A stretch of DNA of 64,000 nt from Clostridiales bacterium (GCA_017451265.1 JAFSPU010000003.1:186001-250000), one strand, 5' to 3'; positions 14,891 to 25,112 are shown, counted from the stretch's first letter. The notes: generated by a model not told the origin, from the letters alone. Program-made: numbers and translations.

Positions 14891-17436
14891 TATTCTTCTG
14901 ATCCCTTCGAGACTGTCTTTCTCTTCCTGGGCTTCTTCTTGGTCGTGATGAAAGTCATCTCCTCATCGCCGTCGTTGTAATCGATAACGATGTCTGTAAC
15001 TTCCTTGAGTGAACCGTCAAGCGTCATATCGGAGAGCTTATCCTCGATCTGCTTTCTGATGACCTTACGCAGCGGTCTTGCACCGTACTTGGGATCGTAG
15101 CCCTGCTCTGCCAGTCTGTTGGCAGCACGGTCAGTGATGCTTCCTGCAATTCCCTTATCGGAAAGAACAGAGAATACTTCCTTCATCATGATATCTACGA
15201 TGCTTCTGATCTGCTCAGGTGTGAGTGAGCTGAAGATGATAGTATCGTCGACACGGTTCAGGAACTCAGGTCTGAATGTCTCCTTAAGAGCGGAACCGAC
15301 CTTGGACTCAAGAGCCTCCTCTGTACCGGAGAAGAATCCGATAGTAGGTGCCTTCGCAGTATTACCTGCGTTACTCGTCATGATGATGATCGCGTTCTCG
15401 AAGTTAACATGGACGCCGTGGCTGTCCGTAAGTCTTCCTTCATCGAGCATCTGAAGCAGGAGATTAAATACATCAGCATGAGCCTTCTCTATCTCGTCGA
15501 AAAGGATAACGCAGTAAGGCTTATGTCTTACCTGCTCCGTAAGCTGGCCGGAATCCTCATGGCCTACATATCCCGGAGGAGAACCGATGAGCTTACTTAC
15601 TGAGTGCGGCTCCATGTACTCTGACATGTCGATCCTGATGAGCGCCTCCTCGGTACCGAACATAACCTCTGTCAGCGCCTTAACGAGCTCCGTCTTACCT
15701 ACACCTGTAGGTCCAACGAAAATGAACGATGCAGGCTTATGCTTCTTGGTGAAGCCGGAACGGTTACGTCTTACAGCCTGGGCAACGGCGCTTACAGCCT
15801 TATCCTGGCCAACGACTCTCTCATGGAGTCTCTCCTCAAGGTGAATGAGCTTCTCTGACTCACTCTCGGAGATGGACTTGCAAGGAATGCCCGTCCACAT
15901 CTCGACTACCTTGGCGATATCCTCGATGGTGATCGGGTCAGGCTTAACGTCATCCTTTAAAGAATCGAACTCCTGCTGAGCCTTCTCTGCTGCCGCGCGA
16001 AGCTCTGCCACCTTGGCATAGAACTGCTCGCGCTCGGCCAGCGTAAGGCTCTCCATCTTCTCCACCATGGAAGAATACTCACGGTTGGCGGCATTAAGTG
16101 CCTCCTCAGCCTTCTTAAGCTTGATGAGCTTAACGTTATCGAGGTTGGCTCTGGATCCTGCCTCATCGATAAGGTCGATAGCCTTATCGGGAAGATATCT
16201 GTCAGTGATATATCTCTTGGAAGACTGAACCGCGAACCTGATTACCTCAGGAGAATAAGTTACGTAATGATGCTCCTCGTAGTAGTCCTTGATACCCATG
16301 AGGATGCCGTAAGCAACTTCCTCTGAAGGCTCATCTACAACTACTCTCTGGAAACGTCTCTCCAGTGCGGAATCCTTCTCGATCTTCTTGTACTCGGCTG
16401 TAGTAGTAGAACCGATGATGCGCAGCTCGCCTCTAGCCAGAGCAGGCTTAAGGATATTGGCCGCATTCGTGGATCCCTCGGAATCACCTGCGCCCATGAT
16501 CGTATGAAGCTCATCGATAACGAGGATTACATTCTCTTCTCTTATAGCCTCATTGATAACGCCCTTGATACGGTTCTCGAACATACCTCTGAACTGAGTA
16601 CCGGCGACCATCGCAGGAAGGTCAAGCTGCCAGATCTGCATATTCTGAAGCTTCTCGGGAACGGAACCCTCGATTATCTTGTTCGCAAGGCCCTGCGCAA
16701 TAGCAGTCTTACCAACACCGGGCTCACCGATGAGTACGGGATTATTCTTAGTTCTTCTGTTAAGGATCTGAACGACGCGGTCGATCTCTGTCTCTCTTCC
16801 GAGGATACGGTCGATCTTTCCTTCCTTGGCGCGCTCGGTAAGATTGGTTCCGAACTCATTCAGGAACTTAAGTCTTCTCTTGGATCTCTTATCCTTACCT
16901 CTGCCCTTACCGCCTTCAGCACCGTCAGCGGAATCCTTGGGCTTATTGCCTCCGAACAGAGAATCCATAAAGCTGCTTATCGGGTTGCCGTTACCCTTAT
17001 CGGCAGAGTTGCCGGGACGGGTTCCGTAAGAATCCTCGGAAGGAATATCAGAGCCGCTTCCGAAGTCTGCGACGCCGACATTATTCTGATCGTCATCGAT
17101 GTAGTCGAAGTCCTCTTCCATGGGAGGCTCGTCGAAGTCCATTCCCTCGGAATCAAGATCGTTGAATCCTTCGAAGTCCTCGCCGGTGATAGCCTTGAGG
17201 AAATCTGTAGGGTTAGTGGCATTACCGGTCTTACCGATAATGTTCTCCACTCTGTCGCTCATCTCATCGATGTTGTCCGCATTGATGCCGGCTGCCTGGA
17301 ACATATCGCTTATGCCGGCAAATCCGGACTCATAAGCGCACTTCATACAGAAGCCGTCATCTATTCTTCTTCCGTTCTCGTAGCGGCTGGTGAATACGAT
17401 CGCCTGTCGCTGCTTACATACTGAACATAATGGCAT
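14890..17436 (-). CDS. clpE: Clp ATPase with N-terminal zinc finger (ClpE-like)
   Basis: An 848-residue HSP100 unfoldase. The N-terminus holds two CxxC pairs (CSVCK at 4-8 and CMKC near 31), as in ClpE, and an acidic, Gly-rich linker to about 175. The first AAA+ domain has GEPGVGKTA and [19 protein letters not shown]; a coiled-coil middle segment lies at about 445-500; the second AAA+ domain has GPTGVGKTE and [12 protein letters not shown]. ClpE and ClpC feed proteins to ClpP. It does not have the usual ClpC N-domain. It lies 24 bases behind uvrA, so it may respond to DNA damage. The tail is Lys/Arg-rich. No CtsR, McsA or McsB gene is nearby. Confidence 0.87.
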   Translation of the reverse strand: MPLCSVCKQRQAIVFTSRYENGRRIDDGFCMKCAYESGFAGISDMFQAAGINADNIDEMSDRVENIIGKTGNATNPTDFLKAITGEDFEGFNDLDSEGMDFDEPPMEEDFDYIDDDQNNVGVADFGSGSDIPSEDSYGTRPGNSADKGNGNPISSFMDSLFGGNKPKDSADGAEGGKGRGKDKRSKRRLKFLNEFGTNLTERAKEGKIDRILGRETEIDRVVQILNRRTKNNPVLIGEPGVGKTAIAQGLANKIIEGSVPEKLQNMQIWQLDLPAMVAGTQFRGMFENRIKGVINEAIREENVILVIDELHTIMGAGDSEGSTNAANILKPALARGELRIIGSTTTAEYKKIEKDSALERRFQRVVVDEPSEEVAYGILMGIKDYYEEHHYVTYSPEVIRFAVQSSKRYITDRYLPDKAIDLIDEAGSRANLDNVKLIKLKKAEEALNAANREYSSMVEKMESLTLAEREQFYAKVAELRAAAEKAQQEFDSLKDDVKPDPITIEDIAKVVEMWTGIPCKSISESESEKLIHLEERLHERVVGQDKAVSAVAQAVRRNRSGFTKKHKPASFIFVGPTGVGKTELVKALTEVMFGTEEALIRIDMSEYMEPHSVSKLIGSPPGYVGHEDSGQLTEQVRHKPYCVILFDEIEKAHADVFNLLLQMLDEGRLTDSHGVHVNFENAIIIMTSNAGNTAKAPTIGFFSGTEEALESKVGSALKETFRPEFLNRVDDTIIFSSLTPEQIRSIVDIMMKEVFSVLSDKGIAGSITDRAANRLAEQGYDPKYGARPLRKVIRKQIEDKLSDMTLDGSLKEVTDIVIDYNDGDEEMTFITTKKKPRKRKTVSKGSEE

Positions 17437-17460
17437 AGTCTTATCCTCTTTCCTTATCCC

Positions 17461-20400
17461 TTATTCCTTTATCTTTCTTCTTACCCGCGGTCCCGTCGAT
17501 ATCTCAAGCGACTCAAGCTCAAGCTTGCCTGAGTCGATAAATGCCGACAGATCCGCATATTGTCCGTCTTTCTTCGCCTTGTCGAGCAAAGGTTTCACGA
17601 ACTGTCCCGTGTATGAACCCTTTACCTTGGCCACCTGCTCAGGTGTACCCTTGGCGATCACTTCACCGCCCTTGTCACCGCTCTCGGGACCTAAGTCGAT
17701 GAGGTAGTCTGCGGTCTTGATGACATCGAGGTTATGCTCGATGACGAGGACCGTATTGTTGTTCTCTGTAAGGCGCTCCAGGATGTCAACAAGTTTGTGT
17801 ACATCCGCCACATGAAGGCCCGTGGTGGGCTCATCAAGAACATAAAGCGTCTTGCCTGTGGACCTCTTGGACAGCTCAGCCGAGAGCTTAACGCGCTGTG
17901 CCTCACCGCCGGACAGTTCCGTCGAAGGCTGACCGAGCTTAATATAACCCAGACCCACCTCTTTAAGAGTCCTTACTTTGCGGTAAATGTTAGGCACGGA
18001 AGCGAAGAACTCACACGCCTCATCTACGGTCATATCAAGCACATCAGCTATGTTCTTACCCTTATATTTTACCTCAAGGGTCTCCCTATTATACCTTCTG
18101 CCTTTGCAAACATCACATTTTACATACACATCAGCTAGGAAATGCATCTCAATCTTGTTAACGCCGTCTCCGTTACAGGCCTCGCAGCGGCCTCCCTTGA
18201 CGTTAAAACTGAACCTGCCGTTCTTATAGCCGCGCATCTTGGCATCAGGCGTGTTGGCATACAGGCTTCTTATCAGGTCGAAAACTCCGATGTAGGTCGC
18301 AGGGTTACTTCTGGGAGTCCTTCCGATAGGCGACTGGTCGATTACTATCAGCTTATCAAGATTGGAATAGCCCTTGATGCCGTCACACTTTACCTTCTGC
18401 TTGCGCGCGCCGTTAAGCTCGTGCTGCAGCACGGGAACCAGAGTCGAGTTTATAAGCGAAGACTTACCTGAACCGGAAACTCCGGTAACGCAGGTAAACA
18501 GGCCGAGCGGGATATCTACATCGATCTTCTTAAGGTTGTTCACGCAAGCACCCTTGATGCTCAGGACCTTATCCGGATCTATCTTCCTTCTGTTCTTCGG
18601 CACGGGAATAAATTTCTTGCCGCTCAAGTACTGACCTGTTATGGACTCAGGCACCTTGCAGATCTCTTCAGCCGTTCCCTGCGCGACAACCTGGCCTCCG
18701 AGAACGCCTGCACGTGGTCCGATGTCCACGATATGGTCCGCAGCGCGCATCGTCTCTTCATCATGCTCTACGACGATTACGGAGTTACCGAGGTCACGCA
18801 GCTTCATGAGCGTGTTCAGAAGCTTCTCATTATCTCTCTGGTGAAGGCCTATGGAAGGCTCATCAAGGATATAGAGCACGCCCTGCAGGCCGGAACCGAT
18901 CTGTGTCGCAAGCCTTATTCTCTGCGCCTCACCGCCGGAAAGCGTCATGGCGGGACGGCTTAAGGTCATGTACTCAAGTCCTACGTCAGACAGGAACTGC
19001 AGACGCGCCTTGATTTCACGCAGGATGGGGGCCGCGATGGTCTCGTTGCGCTTAGAAAACTTAAGGCCCTCAAAGAACTTCAGCTCGTCCCTTACGGAGC
19101 GCGAGGTAAGCTCGCTTATGTTGGTCTTGTTAATGTAGATGGACAGGCTCTCCTTGCGAAGTCTCGCGCCATGACACTGAGGACACTCGTCGACGCTCAT
19201 GTACTGCTCGTAATGCGCCTTGGCATCCTCGCCGTAAGCCTCGCGGTAACGTCTCATGATACTCGGTACAAGGCCTTCCCACGCGGCATAGTAATCGTCA
19301 TCGCGCCTGTAAACGCTGTTCGTGGTATCGATCTTCATCTTCACGCCGTCATTGCCGTACAGAATGATGTCCTGGATCTTCTTAGGCAGCTTGCAGTAAG
19401 GCGTATCAAGCGAGAACTTATACTTCTCGGACAAAGCCACCGCAAAGCCTCTGCCCCAGCTTTTAGTGTCACCGAAATTCCAGCCGCCGGCAGTGACGGC
19501 ACCCTCATTGATAGACAGCTTGGGGTCCGCGATGCAAAGATCGGGATCAACATGGATGAGCGAGCCGATACCGGAGCACTCGGGGCACGCACCGTAAGCG
19601 TTGTTAAAGGAGAAGCTTCTGGGCGTCACCTCGCCGTAGGAGATACCGCAGTCGGGGCAGGACAGATTCTGCGAGAAGAGCTCCTCGCTGATCTCGTAGG
19701 TCTTCTCCCCGTCCTCACTCTCACTTGTCAGCACCTGGGCTTCTACCGTGAGAAGTCCCTCGGCAAGCTTAAGCGCAGTCTCACATGAATCGTAAAGCCT
19801 GGTGGTATTCGTCTCTCTTACCACAAGTCTGTCGATAACGACCTCGATCTTATGCTTCTGGTTCTTATCAAGCTTGATAAGGTCAGCCTCTTCACCGAGG
19901 TCATACATGGAACCGTCTATCCTTGCACGGACATAACCGGACTTCCTGTAATCCTCGATAAGCTTAGTAAACTCACCCTTCTTTCCCCTTACAGTCGGGG
20001 CCATGATGATAAGTCTGGTACCTTCAGGATAGAGCTTGAGCTTATCGACGATCTGGTCGATGCTCTGGGAAGTAATGGGCTTGCCGCACTTCCAGCACAC
20101 AGGTTGTCCTACGCGCGCGTACAAAAGTCTTAAATAGTCATAGATCTCAGTAACTGTACCGACAGTGGATCTCGGGTTATGGCTCGTAGTCTTCTGATCT
20201 ATGGAGATGGCCGGAGAAAGACCCTCGATGCTGTCTACATCAGGCTTCTCCATCTGACCTAAGAACATACGGGCATAGGAAGACAAAGACTCCACATAAC
20301 GTCTCTGACCCTCTGCATATATCGTATCGAAGGCGATGGAGCTCTTGCCCGAGCCTGAAAGACCCGTCAGAACGACGAGTTCGTCTCTGGGGATATCAAG

Positions 20401-20463
20401 ATCTATATTCTTGAGGTTGTTCTCCCTCGCCCCGTGAATCCTTATATATCTGTATTCTTTCAT
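17461..20463 (-). CDS. uvrA: excinuclease ABC subunit A
   Basis: A full-length 1000-residue UvrA, the damage-sensing ATPase of nucleotide excision repair. It has two ABC-type ATP sites: Walker [10 protein letters not shown] at about 34 and GVSGSGKSS at about 655, with [12 protein letters not shown] and [12 protein letters not shown] signatures. Three zinc modules show as CWKCGKP, CPDCG with CPECSG, and CEACNG with CDVCKG. The last of these, with [11 protein letters not shown], is the DNA-contact finger. It is the first gene of a run with the Clp ATPase and the opine dehydrogenase. A LexA-like box lies 14 bases upstream. The ribosome binding site is weak. uvrB is at the other end of the window, not adjacent. 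Confidence 0.98.
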   Translation of the reverse strand: MKEYRYIRIHGARENNLKNIDLDIPRDELVVLTGLSGSGKSSIAFDTIYAEGQRRYVESLSSYARMFLGQMEKPDVDSIEGLSPAISIDQKTTSHNPRSTVGTVTEIYDYLRLLYARVGQPVCWKCGKPITSQSIDQIVDKLKLYPEGTRLIIMAPTVRGKKGEFTKLIEDYRKSGYVRARIDGSMYDLGEEADLIKLDKNQKHKIEVVIDRLVVRETNTTRLYDSCETALKLAEGLLTVEAQVLTSESEDGEKTYEISEELFSQNLSCPDCGISYGEVTPRSFSFNNAYGACPECSGIGSLIHVDPDLCIADPKLSINEGAVTAGGWNFGDTKSWGRGFAVALSEKYKFSLDTPYCKLPKKIQDIILYGNDGVKMKIDTTNSVYRRDDDYYAAWEGLVPSIMRRYREAYGEDAKAHYEQYMSVDECPQCHGARLRKESLSIYINKTNISELTSRSVRDELKFFEGLKFSKRNETIAAPILREIKARLQFLSDVGLEYMTLSRPAMTLSGGEAQRIRLATQIGSGLQGVLYILDEPSIGLHQRDNEKLLNTLMKLRDLGNSVIVVEHDEETMRAADHIVDIGPRAGVLGGQVVAQGTAEEICKVPESITGQYLSGKKFIPVPKNRRKIDPDKVLSIKGACVNNLKKIDVDIPLGLFTCVTGVSGSGKSSLINSTLVPVLQHELNGARKQKVKCDGIKGYSNLDKLIVIDQSPIGRTPRSNPATYIGVFDLIRSLYANTPDAKMRGYKNGRFSFNVKGGRCEACNGDGVNKIEMHFLADVYVKCDVCKGRRYNRETLEVKYKGKNIADVLDMTVDEACEFFASVPNIYRKVRTLKEVGLGYIKLGQPSTELSGGEAQRVKLSAELSKRSTGKTLYVLDEPTTGLHVADVHKLVDILERLTENNNTVLVIEHNLDVIKTADYLIDLGPESGDKGGEVIAKGTPEQVAKVKGSYTGQFVKPLLDKAKKDGQYADLSAFIDSGKLELESLEISTGPRVRRKIKE

Positions 20464-20476
20464 TAATTACACCAAT

Positions 20477-20490
20477 AGAATATTTGTTCG
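20477..20490 (-). promoter_or_regulatory. LexA (SOS) box-like site upstream of uvrA
   Basis: On the minus strand the sequence CGAACAAATATTCT matches the Bacillota SOS consensus CGAACATATGTTCG in 11 of 14 positions, including both conserved half-site cores GAAC and TTC. It lies 14 bases before the uvrA start, where LexA would block transcription. uvrA is a classical SOS gene. Confidence 0.55.
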
Positions 20491-20558
20491 TTTTTCTCGA
20501 ATAAGCATAGTTTACCACAGAAAAACGGCTTTGTCTTTCTTATTATTATTAAGAAATA

Positions 20559-20717
20559 TCAAATTTTAGACTTGAAGACCGCCTTACCCGTCATCTTCCT
20601 GTAGCGTTCACGCTGCATCCTCCTGAAAGAGGCTTTCTTCACTGAAGATGCGATGATAAAGATAAGCAGTAAACCGAAGCATAAAACCACAACACCCGTC
20701 CACATCAAACTGTTCAT
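20559..20717 (-). CDS. 52-residue single-pass membrane peptide
   Basis: A short ORF preceded by TTGGAGGG six bases from its ATG. Residues 6-24 form one hydrophobic helix (WTGVVVLCFGLLLIFIIASS), and residues 27-50 are strongly basic (FRRMQRERYRKMTGKAVFK), predicting an inside-facing basic tail. It is shorter than usual gene-calling limits. TATAAT at 20742-20747 is a possible -10. It could be a regulator of a membrane enzyme, but no family is recognised, and tRNA-Glu on the other strand and uvrA give no clue. Confidence 0.7.
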   Translation of the reverse strand: MNSLMWTGVVVLCFGLLLIFIIASSVKKASFRRMQRERYRKMTGKAVFKSKI

Positions 20718-20823
20718 AATCTATCCCTCCAAATTAAATCTATTATACTCCTTGCCTTTTCGAATATGCTGTGATAATATACTCGAGCGTTTCGTCTTGC
20801 GCATTTATAATTCGCTTATAGAT

Positions 20824-20898
20824 GGCCCCATGGTCAAGCGGTTAAGACGGCGCCCTCTCAAGGCGCAATCACGAGTTCGATTCTCGTTGGGGTCACCA
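20824..20898 (+). tRNA. tRNA-Glu (CTC)
   Basis: A 75-base tRNA with acceptor stem GGCCCCA/TGGGGTC (one G-T pair), D-arm with GGTTAAGACGG, anticodon loop CCTCTCAAG containing CTC, and T-loop GTTCGATTCT. CCA is encoded. TATAAT at 20806-20811 is the likely -10 box; the -35 is poor. Confidence 0.93.
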
Positions 20899-20903
20899 CT
20901 TAT

Positions 20904-20930
20904 AAACCCGGTTCACTTGAACCGGGTTTT
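20904..20930 (+). terminator. terminator of tRNA-Glu
   Basis: A 10-bp stem AAACCCGGTT/AACCGGGTTT with a six-base loop followed by TCTTTT. Confidence 0.9.
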
Positions 20931-20963
20931 CTTTTGCATTTTTATCAGAACTTACGAATCCCG

Positions 20964-21407
20964 TCAGGTCCCCTTGTCAGCGGATCTGTTCTGAAACCTG
21001 ACAAGATCTTCCGTCATCATATCTGCCGTCTTCTTATCCAAAAACCAGCTTATTGCAATGACACCCGCATAGATCAGGACCACACTGACGGCAACGAAAA
21101 CGGCTGTCATGATAAGATTACGGTCGACCGGATGTCCTCCGAATATAAAGGCCAGTATCAGGGCAACCGTCATCAACATCTGCACGGCATTCTTAACCAG
21201 AGTCTGCTTTACGCTAAGCTCCTTCCCATCCCGTGTTATAAGCGCGGGAATGATACCTATAACACCATAGATAATAGGATAGATAAACACTTCATAACCA
21301 AACCGCTGTTCCGGCATCAGAAGACTTCCTAACACCAGCATTGCGATATTGATGAGTGTTACACTGATAAAGAAACTGCCAAGTATATTTCTGAGTTTAT
21401 CTTTCAT
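20964..21407 (-). CDS. DUF3021 membrane protein
   Basis: A 147-residue integral membrane protein with four hydrophobic helices (about 10-30, 40-57, 72-90 and 100-122) and a charged tail. The layout, and the gene order after a LytTR regulator, match the DUF3021 family, whose members are encoded beside LytTR-type regulators in Bacillota and are thought to modulate them at the membrane. Its ATG overlaps the LytTR stop by four bases (ATGA) and has a GAGGAG ribosome binding site. It is the last gene of a three-gene operon headed by a membrane hydrolase. Confidence 0.8.
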   Translation of the reverse strand: MKDKLRNILGSFFISVTLINIAMLVLGSLLMPEQRFGYEVFIYPIIYGVIGIIPALITRDGKELSVKQTLVKNAVQMLMTVALILAFIFGGHPVDRNLIMTAVFVAVSVVLIYAGVIAISWFLDKKTADMMTEDLVRFQNRSADKGT

Positions 21408-21850
21408 GACCGGTCTCCTCTTATCCTCGCCTTAAGATCAGGCACATATTTTCTCGAGACGATCACATCCTCGCCGTTTACCAGATGACAGAGAAATCTT
21501 CCGTTCAACGCAGGTCTTATCTGCACTATCTTCATCAGGTTTACCACCACCGATTTTGATATCCGGATGTAATTATCGGAGGGGAGCAATGACTCGAATT
21601 CATAAAGCCTCCTGCGTGACTCATAGCAGTCCTTATCAAGATAGATAAAACACCTGTCATCCACGGCTTCAACATAGAGTATGTCGGACAAAGCGATACG
21701 GTACTGTTTCTCGTCCTTGTACGCCTCCACATGTCCGTCCCTAAGCTTTATGAAACGCACGATCTCATTCACGCGCTCATTTACACGCCAGCATCCGATC
21801 TCAATGTATTCCTTCTGCGAAGGATCTATGTTCTTAATATTGATTTCCAT
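21404..21850 (-). CDS. LytTR-domain transcription regulator
   Basis: A 148-residue DNA-binding protein. The C-terminal 100 residues are a LytTR domain: YRIALSDILYVEAVDDRCFIYL, RRLYEFESLLPSDNYIRISKSVVVNL and GEDVIVSRKYVPDLK. The first 45 residues are not a receiver domain, so it is not a classical phosphorelay regulator. Control probably comes through the DUF3021 protein next to it. The ATG at 21850 overlaps the stop of the hydrolase gene (TGATG); a TTG one codon earlier is possible. The operon promoter carries two 12-bp direct repeats just upstream of the -35, which this protein probably binds. Confidence 0.9.
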   Translation of the reverse strand: MEINIKNIDPSQKEYIEIGCWRVNERVNEIVRFIKLRDGHVEAYKDEKQYRIALSDILYVEAVDDRCFIYLDKDCYESRRRLYEFESLLPSDNYIRISKSVVVNLMKIVQIRPALNGRFLCHLVNGEDVIVSRKYVPDLKARIRGDRS

Positions 21851-23175
21851 CAAAGATAGCTCTCGTTTACGGCAAACTGCCCTTCCCCCATAAGATAGCA
21901 GTCGAAGAAATCAAGTATGATACGATTCAGAGTATCCGTGCACTCCTCGTGATTCACCGTGCTTTCTGAAGTATTGAGCATTCCGGCCAGGAAGGGCGAG
22001 AACAGCGGCAGGTCCGTAAGATCCATATGTGCCGCGCCCCTGAAGTAAGTGCTGAAGCCTTCGTCTGCGTTATCAAGTATAACATTATTCGAGTAGGGAT
22101 ATCCCAACTCACATGCCTCTATGCGGCTTTGATGGTGCTCATCGTTATCGATTGCAAGGATCGGAGTGGTGTATCTTTCCTCGTTGACCTCCGGCATTCC
22201 GTTGCTGACTCCTGTCTGCTCTCCGAGCATGCTTCCATCTATATCGATCACAGCCGAGATGTCAGCGCGTCTTCCTACTGTCACTGCCGTAGCACCTCCG
22301 AGAGAGTGTCCCATAAGGCCGATGCGGGATGTGTCCATGAGTCTTCCCCATTCCTGCTCGAAATGCTCATTCTCCAGTTCATCAATCACGAAGTTCATAT
22401 CAGCTTCACGTATCTCCATCCACTCCGATGTGATCTCATAGACTTCTTCCTCACTCATGTCATTATCATTTCCTCCTACATATAAAGCAGTTTGGAGAAA
22501 CTCCGGATCAACGGTGATAAGCTTACCTTCAGAATCGTGAGTAAAGAATGAATGATAAGGATGGTCCAGACTTGCCACTACATATCCGTGACTTGCAAGT
22601 TCCATAAATGTCGATGCATTACTCTGATAATAACCGAATGCACCGTGTGAGAATATGACAAGAGGAAGAGAGTGACTTGCTATATCCGCATCATCGGGAT
22701 AGTAGAAATGAACCGGTACTTCTCTATATGAACCGTCGTTCTCAAACTCCTCAACGCGGGATTCGTCAATGAGAATTATGCTGTCTTCCTTAACCGCATA
22801 TCCGCCGGTCAGGGGTCTGCCGTGATAATCGGCAAACATGAACGCCGGCATCATATTCACAGTAATAAGAACTACACTGATCACTGCACTCATCACAATG
22901 GCAGATTTCTTTTTTGTCTTATCATTCTTCCTATATATGGCCGCGAACAGACCTGCAACAGCGAGTCTGATAACTAGTATCGTAAATAAAGCCTTAAACC
23001 TGAATCCGAGATCGATACCCGGAAGAAAGACCATAAGAAGGAAAAGAACGAATTCCGCCGAATCCGCCAGAAACCTTCTCGGGGTCCATTTTCTTTTCGA
23101 TGTGAGGCGGGTAAGTTCAAATGCTGTAAACCCGAGTTCCAATATCAATAATGCTGCAAGTAAAATGTAAGCCAT
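21850..23175 (-). CDS. membrane alpha/beta hydrolase, PAF-acetylhydrolase-like
   Basis: A 441-residue protein with three to four membrane helices in its first 120 residues and a large outward hydrolase domain. The nucleophile elbow GLMGHSLGGATAV is near residue 290, with LVIFSHGAFGYYQSN and VASLDHPYHSFF before it and a late His in FRGAAHMDL. This pattern resembles platelet-activating-factor acetylhydrolase II and related lipases. It probably cleaves acyl esters of lipids. The start at the ATG at 23175 is eight bases after AAAGGCGG; an upstream GTG is possible. It is the first gene of the LytTR-DUF3021 operon, so its product may be the target or the sensor of that pair. Confidence 0.85.
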   Translation of the reverse strand: MAYILLAALLILELGFTAFELTRLTSKRKWTPRRFLADSAEFVLFLLMVFLPGIDLGFRFKALFTILVIRLAVAGLFAAIYRKNDKTKKKSAIVMSAVISVVLITVNMMPAFMFADYHGRPLTGGYAVKEDSIILIDESRVEEFENDGSYREVPVHFYYPDDADIASHSLPLVIFSHGAFGYYQSNASTFMELASHGYVVASLDHPYHSFFTHDSEGKLITVDPEFLQTALYVGGNDNDMSEEEVYEITSEWMEIREADMNFVIDELENEHFEQEWGRLMDTSRIGLMGHSLGGATAVTVGRRADISAVIDIDGSMLGEQTGVSNGMPEVNEERYTTPILAIDNDEHHQSRIEACELGYPYSNNVILDNADEGFSTYFRGAAHMDLTDLPLFSPFLAGMLNTSESTVNHEECTDTLNRIILDFFDCYLMGEGQFAVNESYL

Positions 23176-23200
23176 ATAGTACACCGCCTTTCTTACGGCA

Positions 23201-23229
23201 ACTATATGGCTTTACATGACAGGTCTCAA
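23201..23229 (-). promoter_or_regulatory. promoter of the hydrolase-LytTR-DUF3021 operon
   Basis: TTGAGA (23224-23229), a 17-bp spacer and TATAGT (23201-23206) on the minus strand, 25 bases before the hydrolase ATG. A near-consensus housekeeping promoter. Confidence 0.8.
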
Positions 23230-23238
23230 CATCTTACA

Positions 23239-23270
23239 CGGCAAGATGCATTTTGCCGCGGTAAGATGCA
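23239..23270 (-). promoter_or_regulatory. two 12-bp direct repeats, probable LytTR binding sites
   Basis: On the minus strand, TGCATCTTRCCG occurs at 23259-23270 and 23239-23250, exactly 20 bp apart, ending nine bases before the -35 box. Paired direct repeats about two helical turns apart just upstream of -35 are the normal arrangement for LytTR activators. The segment also contains inverted repeats (CATCTT/AAGATG), so it might additionally end the paaK-side transcript. Confidence 0.65.
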
Positions 23271-23274
23271 ATTA

Positions 23275-24510
23275 TCAGTCGAATCTCTCGTCTATAACTC
23301 TCTTGGACTTTTTCTCGGATCTCGGTAGCAGACCGATCTCGACCACCTTAACGATAGGCGTAAATCCGATCTTAGACTTAACGGCAGCGGCTATCCTCTC
23401 GCCGAGTTCATTAAAGTCATACTCGCCCGATGTCTCGACATAGATTCTCATCGTATCACGACCGTCGAGGTGTGATATGCGGATCTGATACTCGGAAGAA
23501 CACTCGGGGAATGTCTTCAGTACTTCCTCGATCTGAGCCGGGAATACATTAACACCCTTGATCTTCATCATGTCGTCCGTTCTTCCCTTGATAACATCGA
23601 TGCGGGGGAACTTGGAACCGCACTTGCAAGGCTCAGGAATGATACGTGAAAGGTCATGAGTTCTGTAACGGATAAGAGGTGCACCCTCCTTAACCAGTGT
23701 CGTGATAACGATCTCACCCCACTCGCCGTCCGGCAGAGGCTTCAGCGTTACAGGGTCAATGATCTCGAGATAGATATAATCATCCCAGTAATGCATATAT
23801 TTCTCACCCGGACAGTTGATTCCGATACCGGGACCGTAGATCTCTGTAAGACCATAGATATCAAACAGCTCGATGCCGAGTTCATTGTGAATTCTCTCAC
23901 GCATCTTGTCGCCCCATCTTTCGGAGCCGATAACGCCCTTCTTAAGGCAGATCTTATCCTTGATGCCTCTCTTCTCGATCTCTTCAGCAAGAAGCAGTGC
24001 ATAAGAAGATGTGGCGCACAGAACAGTGGACTTCATGTCCATCATGAACTGGAGCTGCTTATCCGTGTTACCGGGGCCCATAGGGATACACATGGCACCG
24101 AGCTTCTCTGCGCCGAGCTGGAAACCGATACCTGCAGTCCACAGGCCGTATCCGGGAGTAATATGAATGCGATCCATATTCGTGATGCCTGCCATCTCAT
24201 AGCAGCGCTTAAACTGGATGGCCCAGTCGTCTACATCCTTTGCTGTATAAGGAATGATAACCGGAAGACCAGTCGTACCTGAAGAAGAATGGATACGAAC
24301 GATCTCCTCCTCGGGTGCCGTCATAAGGCCGAGAGGATATGCCTCACGCAGGTCATTCTTCTCCGAGAACGGAAGCTTCTCGAAGTCCTCTGCCGAATTT
24401 ACGCCCGTGATACCGGCCTCCTTGAGCTTCTTACCATAGAAGCTTCCGGCCTTTACCAGGGTCTGAATCCTGCTGTTTACCTGTTCCAACTGAACGTCAT
24501 TGATCTTCAT
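23275..24510 (-). CDS. paaK: phenylacetate-CoA ligase family protein
   Basis: A 411-residue AMP-forming acyl-CoA ligase of the PaaK type. The ATP-binding loop is RIHSSSGTTGLPVIIPY (about 94-110), the adenylate motif is DIYGLTEIYGPG, and LIRYRTHDLSRI and KGRTDDMMKIKGVNVFP follow; the C-terminal domain ends at about 411, so it is complete. In the indolepyruvate oxidoreductase context it is expected to handle arylacetyl-CoA formed from Phe, Tyr or Trp, either activating the acid or, running backwards, saving energy as ATP. It is the third gene of the iorA-iorB-paaK operon, 11 bases behind iorB, with GGAGGA before its ATG. Confidence 0.92.
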   Translation of the reverse strand: MKINDVQLEQVNSRIQTLVKAGSFYGKKLKEAGITGVNSAEDFEKLPFSEKNDLREAYPLGLMTAPEEEIVRIHSSSGTTGLPVIIPYTAKDVDDWAIQFKRCYEMAGITNMDRIHITPGYGLWTAGIGFQLGAEKLGAMCIPMGPGNTDKQLQFMMDMKSTVLCATSSYALLLAEEIEKRGIKDKICLKKGVIGSERWGDKMRERIHNELGIELFDIYGLTEIYGPGIGINCPGEKYMHYWDDYIYLEIIDPVTLKPLPDGEWGEIVITTLVKEGAPLIRYRTHDLSRIIPEPCKCGSKFPRIDVIKGRTDDMMKIKGVNVFPAQIEEVLKTFPECSSEYQIRISHLDGRDTMRIYVETSGEYDFNELGERIAAAVKSKIGFTPIVKVVEIGLLPRSEKKSKRVIDERFD

Positions 24511-24521
24511 ACAGATCCTCC

Positions 24522-25112
24522 TTATACACTCGCATATTCCAAAGCTTTGAAGTTAAGCTCATGGAACTGCGGTTTAACCTTTTTTACAAGCGCTTCCTTA
24601 ATGTCTTCGATACCTACCTGACCGAGATACCCTCCGCGGGCAGCAGCACCTAAAAGCACCATATTCATTACCTTTGCCGAGTCTAAGTCGGCAAGAGCCT
24701 GATCCGTGTTTACGATAACGAGCTTGCCAATAAGGCCGCCCTCAAGAGACTTAAGAAAATCCGTCATCTTGGAGCCCTCATAGTCGGAGCCCTGCAGTGC
24801 AGCAGTAACAGGCATCATAGCGCGGTCAGATGTGATCACGGTGCCTCCCTGCTTAAGATACGACAAAGCGCGCACAGTCTCAGCAGGCTCGAAGCCTATA
24901 ACAAGATCAGCACATCCGCTCTTAATCAGAGGGGACGAGCACGAACCTATACGCAGGTAGCTAAGAACACTTCCTCCGCGCTGTGCCATGCCGATAGTCT
25001 CAGCAGATCTTACCTCGAGGCCCTTCGCCATAGAAGCTGCTGCCGTAAGTTTACTCGCGAGGACCGTTCCCTGGCCTCCTACGCCGCACAGAATGATATT
25101 AGTGGTACTCAT
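24522..25112 (-). CDS. iorB: indolepyruvate:ferredoxin oxidoreductase beta subunit
   Basis: A 196-residue subunit with the gamma/beta-type fold of 2-oxoacid oxidoreductases: ILCGVGGQGTVLASKL at the start, ETIGMAQRGGSVLSYLR, and VMNMVLLGAAARGGYLG near the end. It partners with IorA to oxidise aryl 2-oxo acids, made from aromatic amino acids, to aryl-acetyl-CoA with ferredoxin reduction. Its ATG overlaps the iorA stop by four bases, giving tight stoichiometric coupling. Confidence 0.95.
   Translation of the reverse strand: MSTTNIILCGVGGQGTVLASKLTAAASMAKGLEVRSAETIGMAQRGGSVLSYLRIGSCSSPLIKSGCADLVIGFEPAETVRALSYLKQGGTVITSDRAMMPVTAALQGSDYEGSKMTDFLKSLEGGLIGKLVIVNTDQALADLDSAKVMNMVLLGAAARGGYLGQVGIEDIKEALVKKVKPQFHELNFKALEYASV

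Noticed and set aside
16504-17424. A 306-codon plus-strand frame opposite the Clp ATPase gene
   Set aside because: Antisense shadow of an unmistakable AAA+ protein; no start signals.
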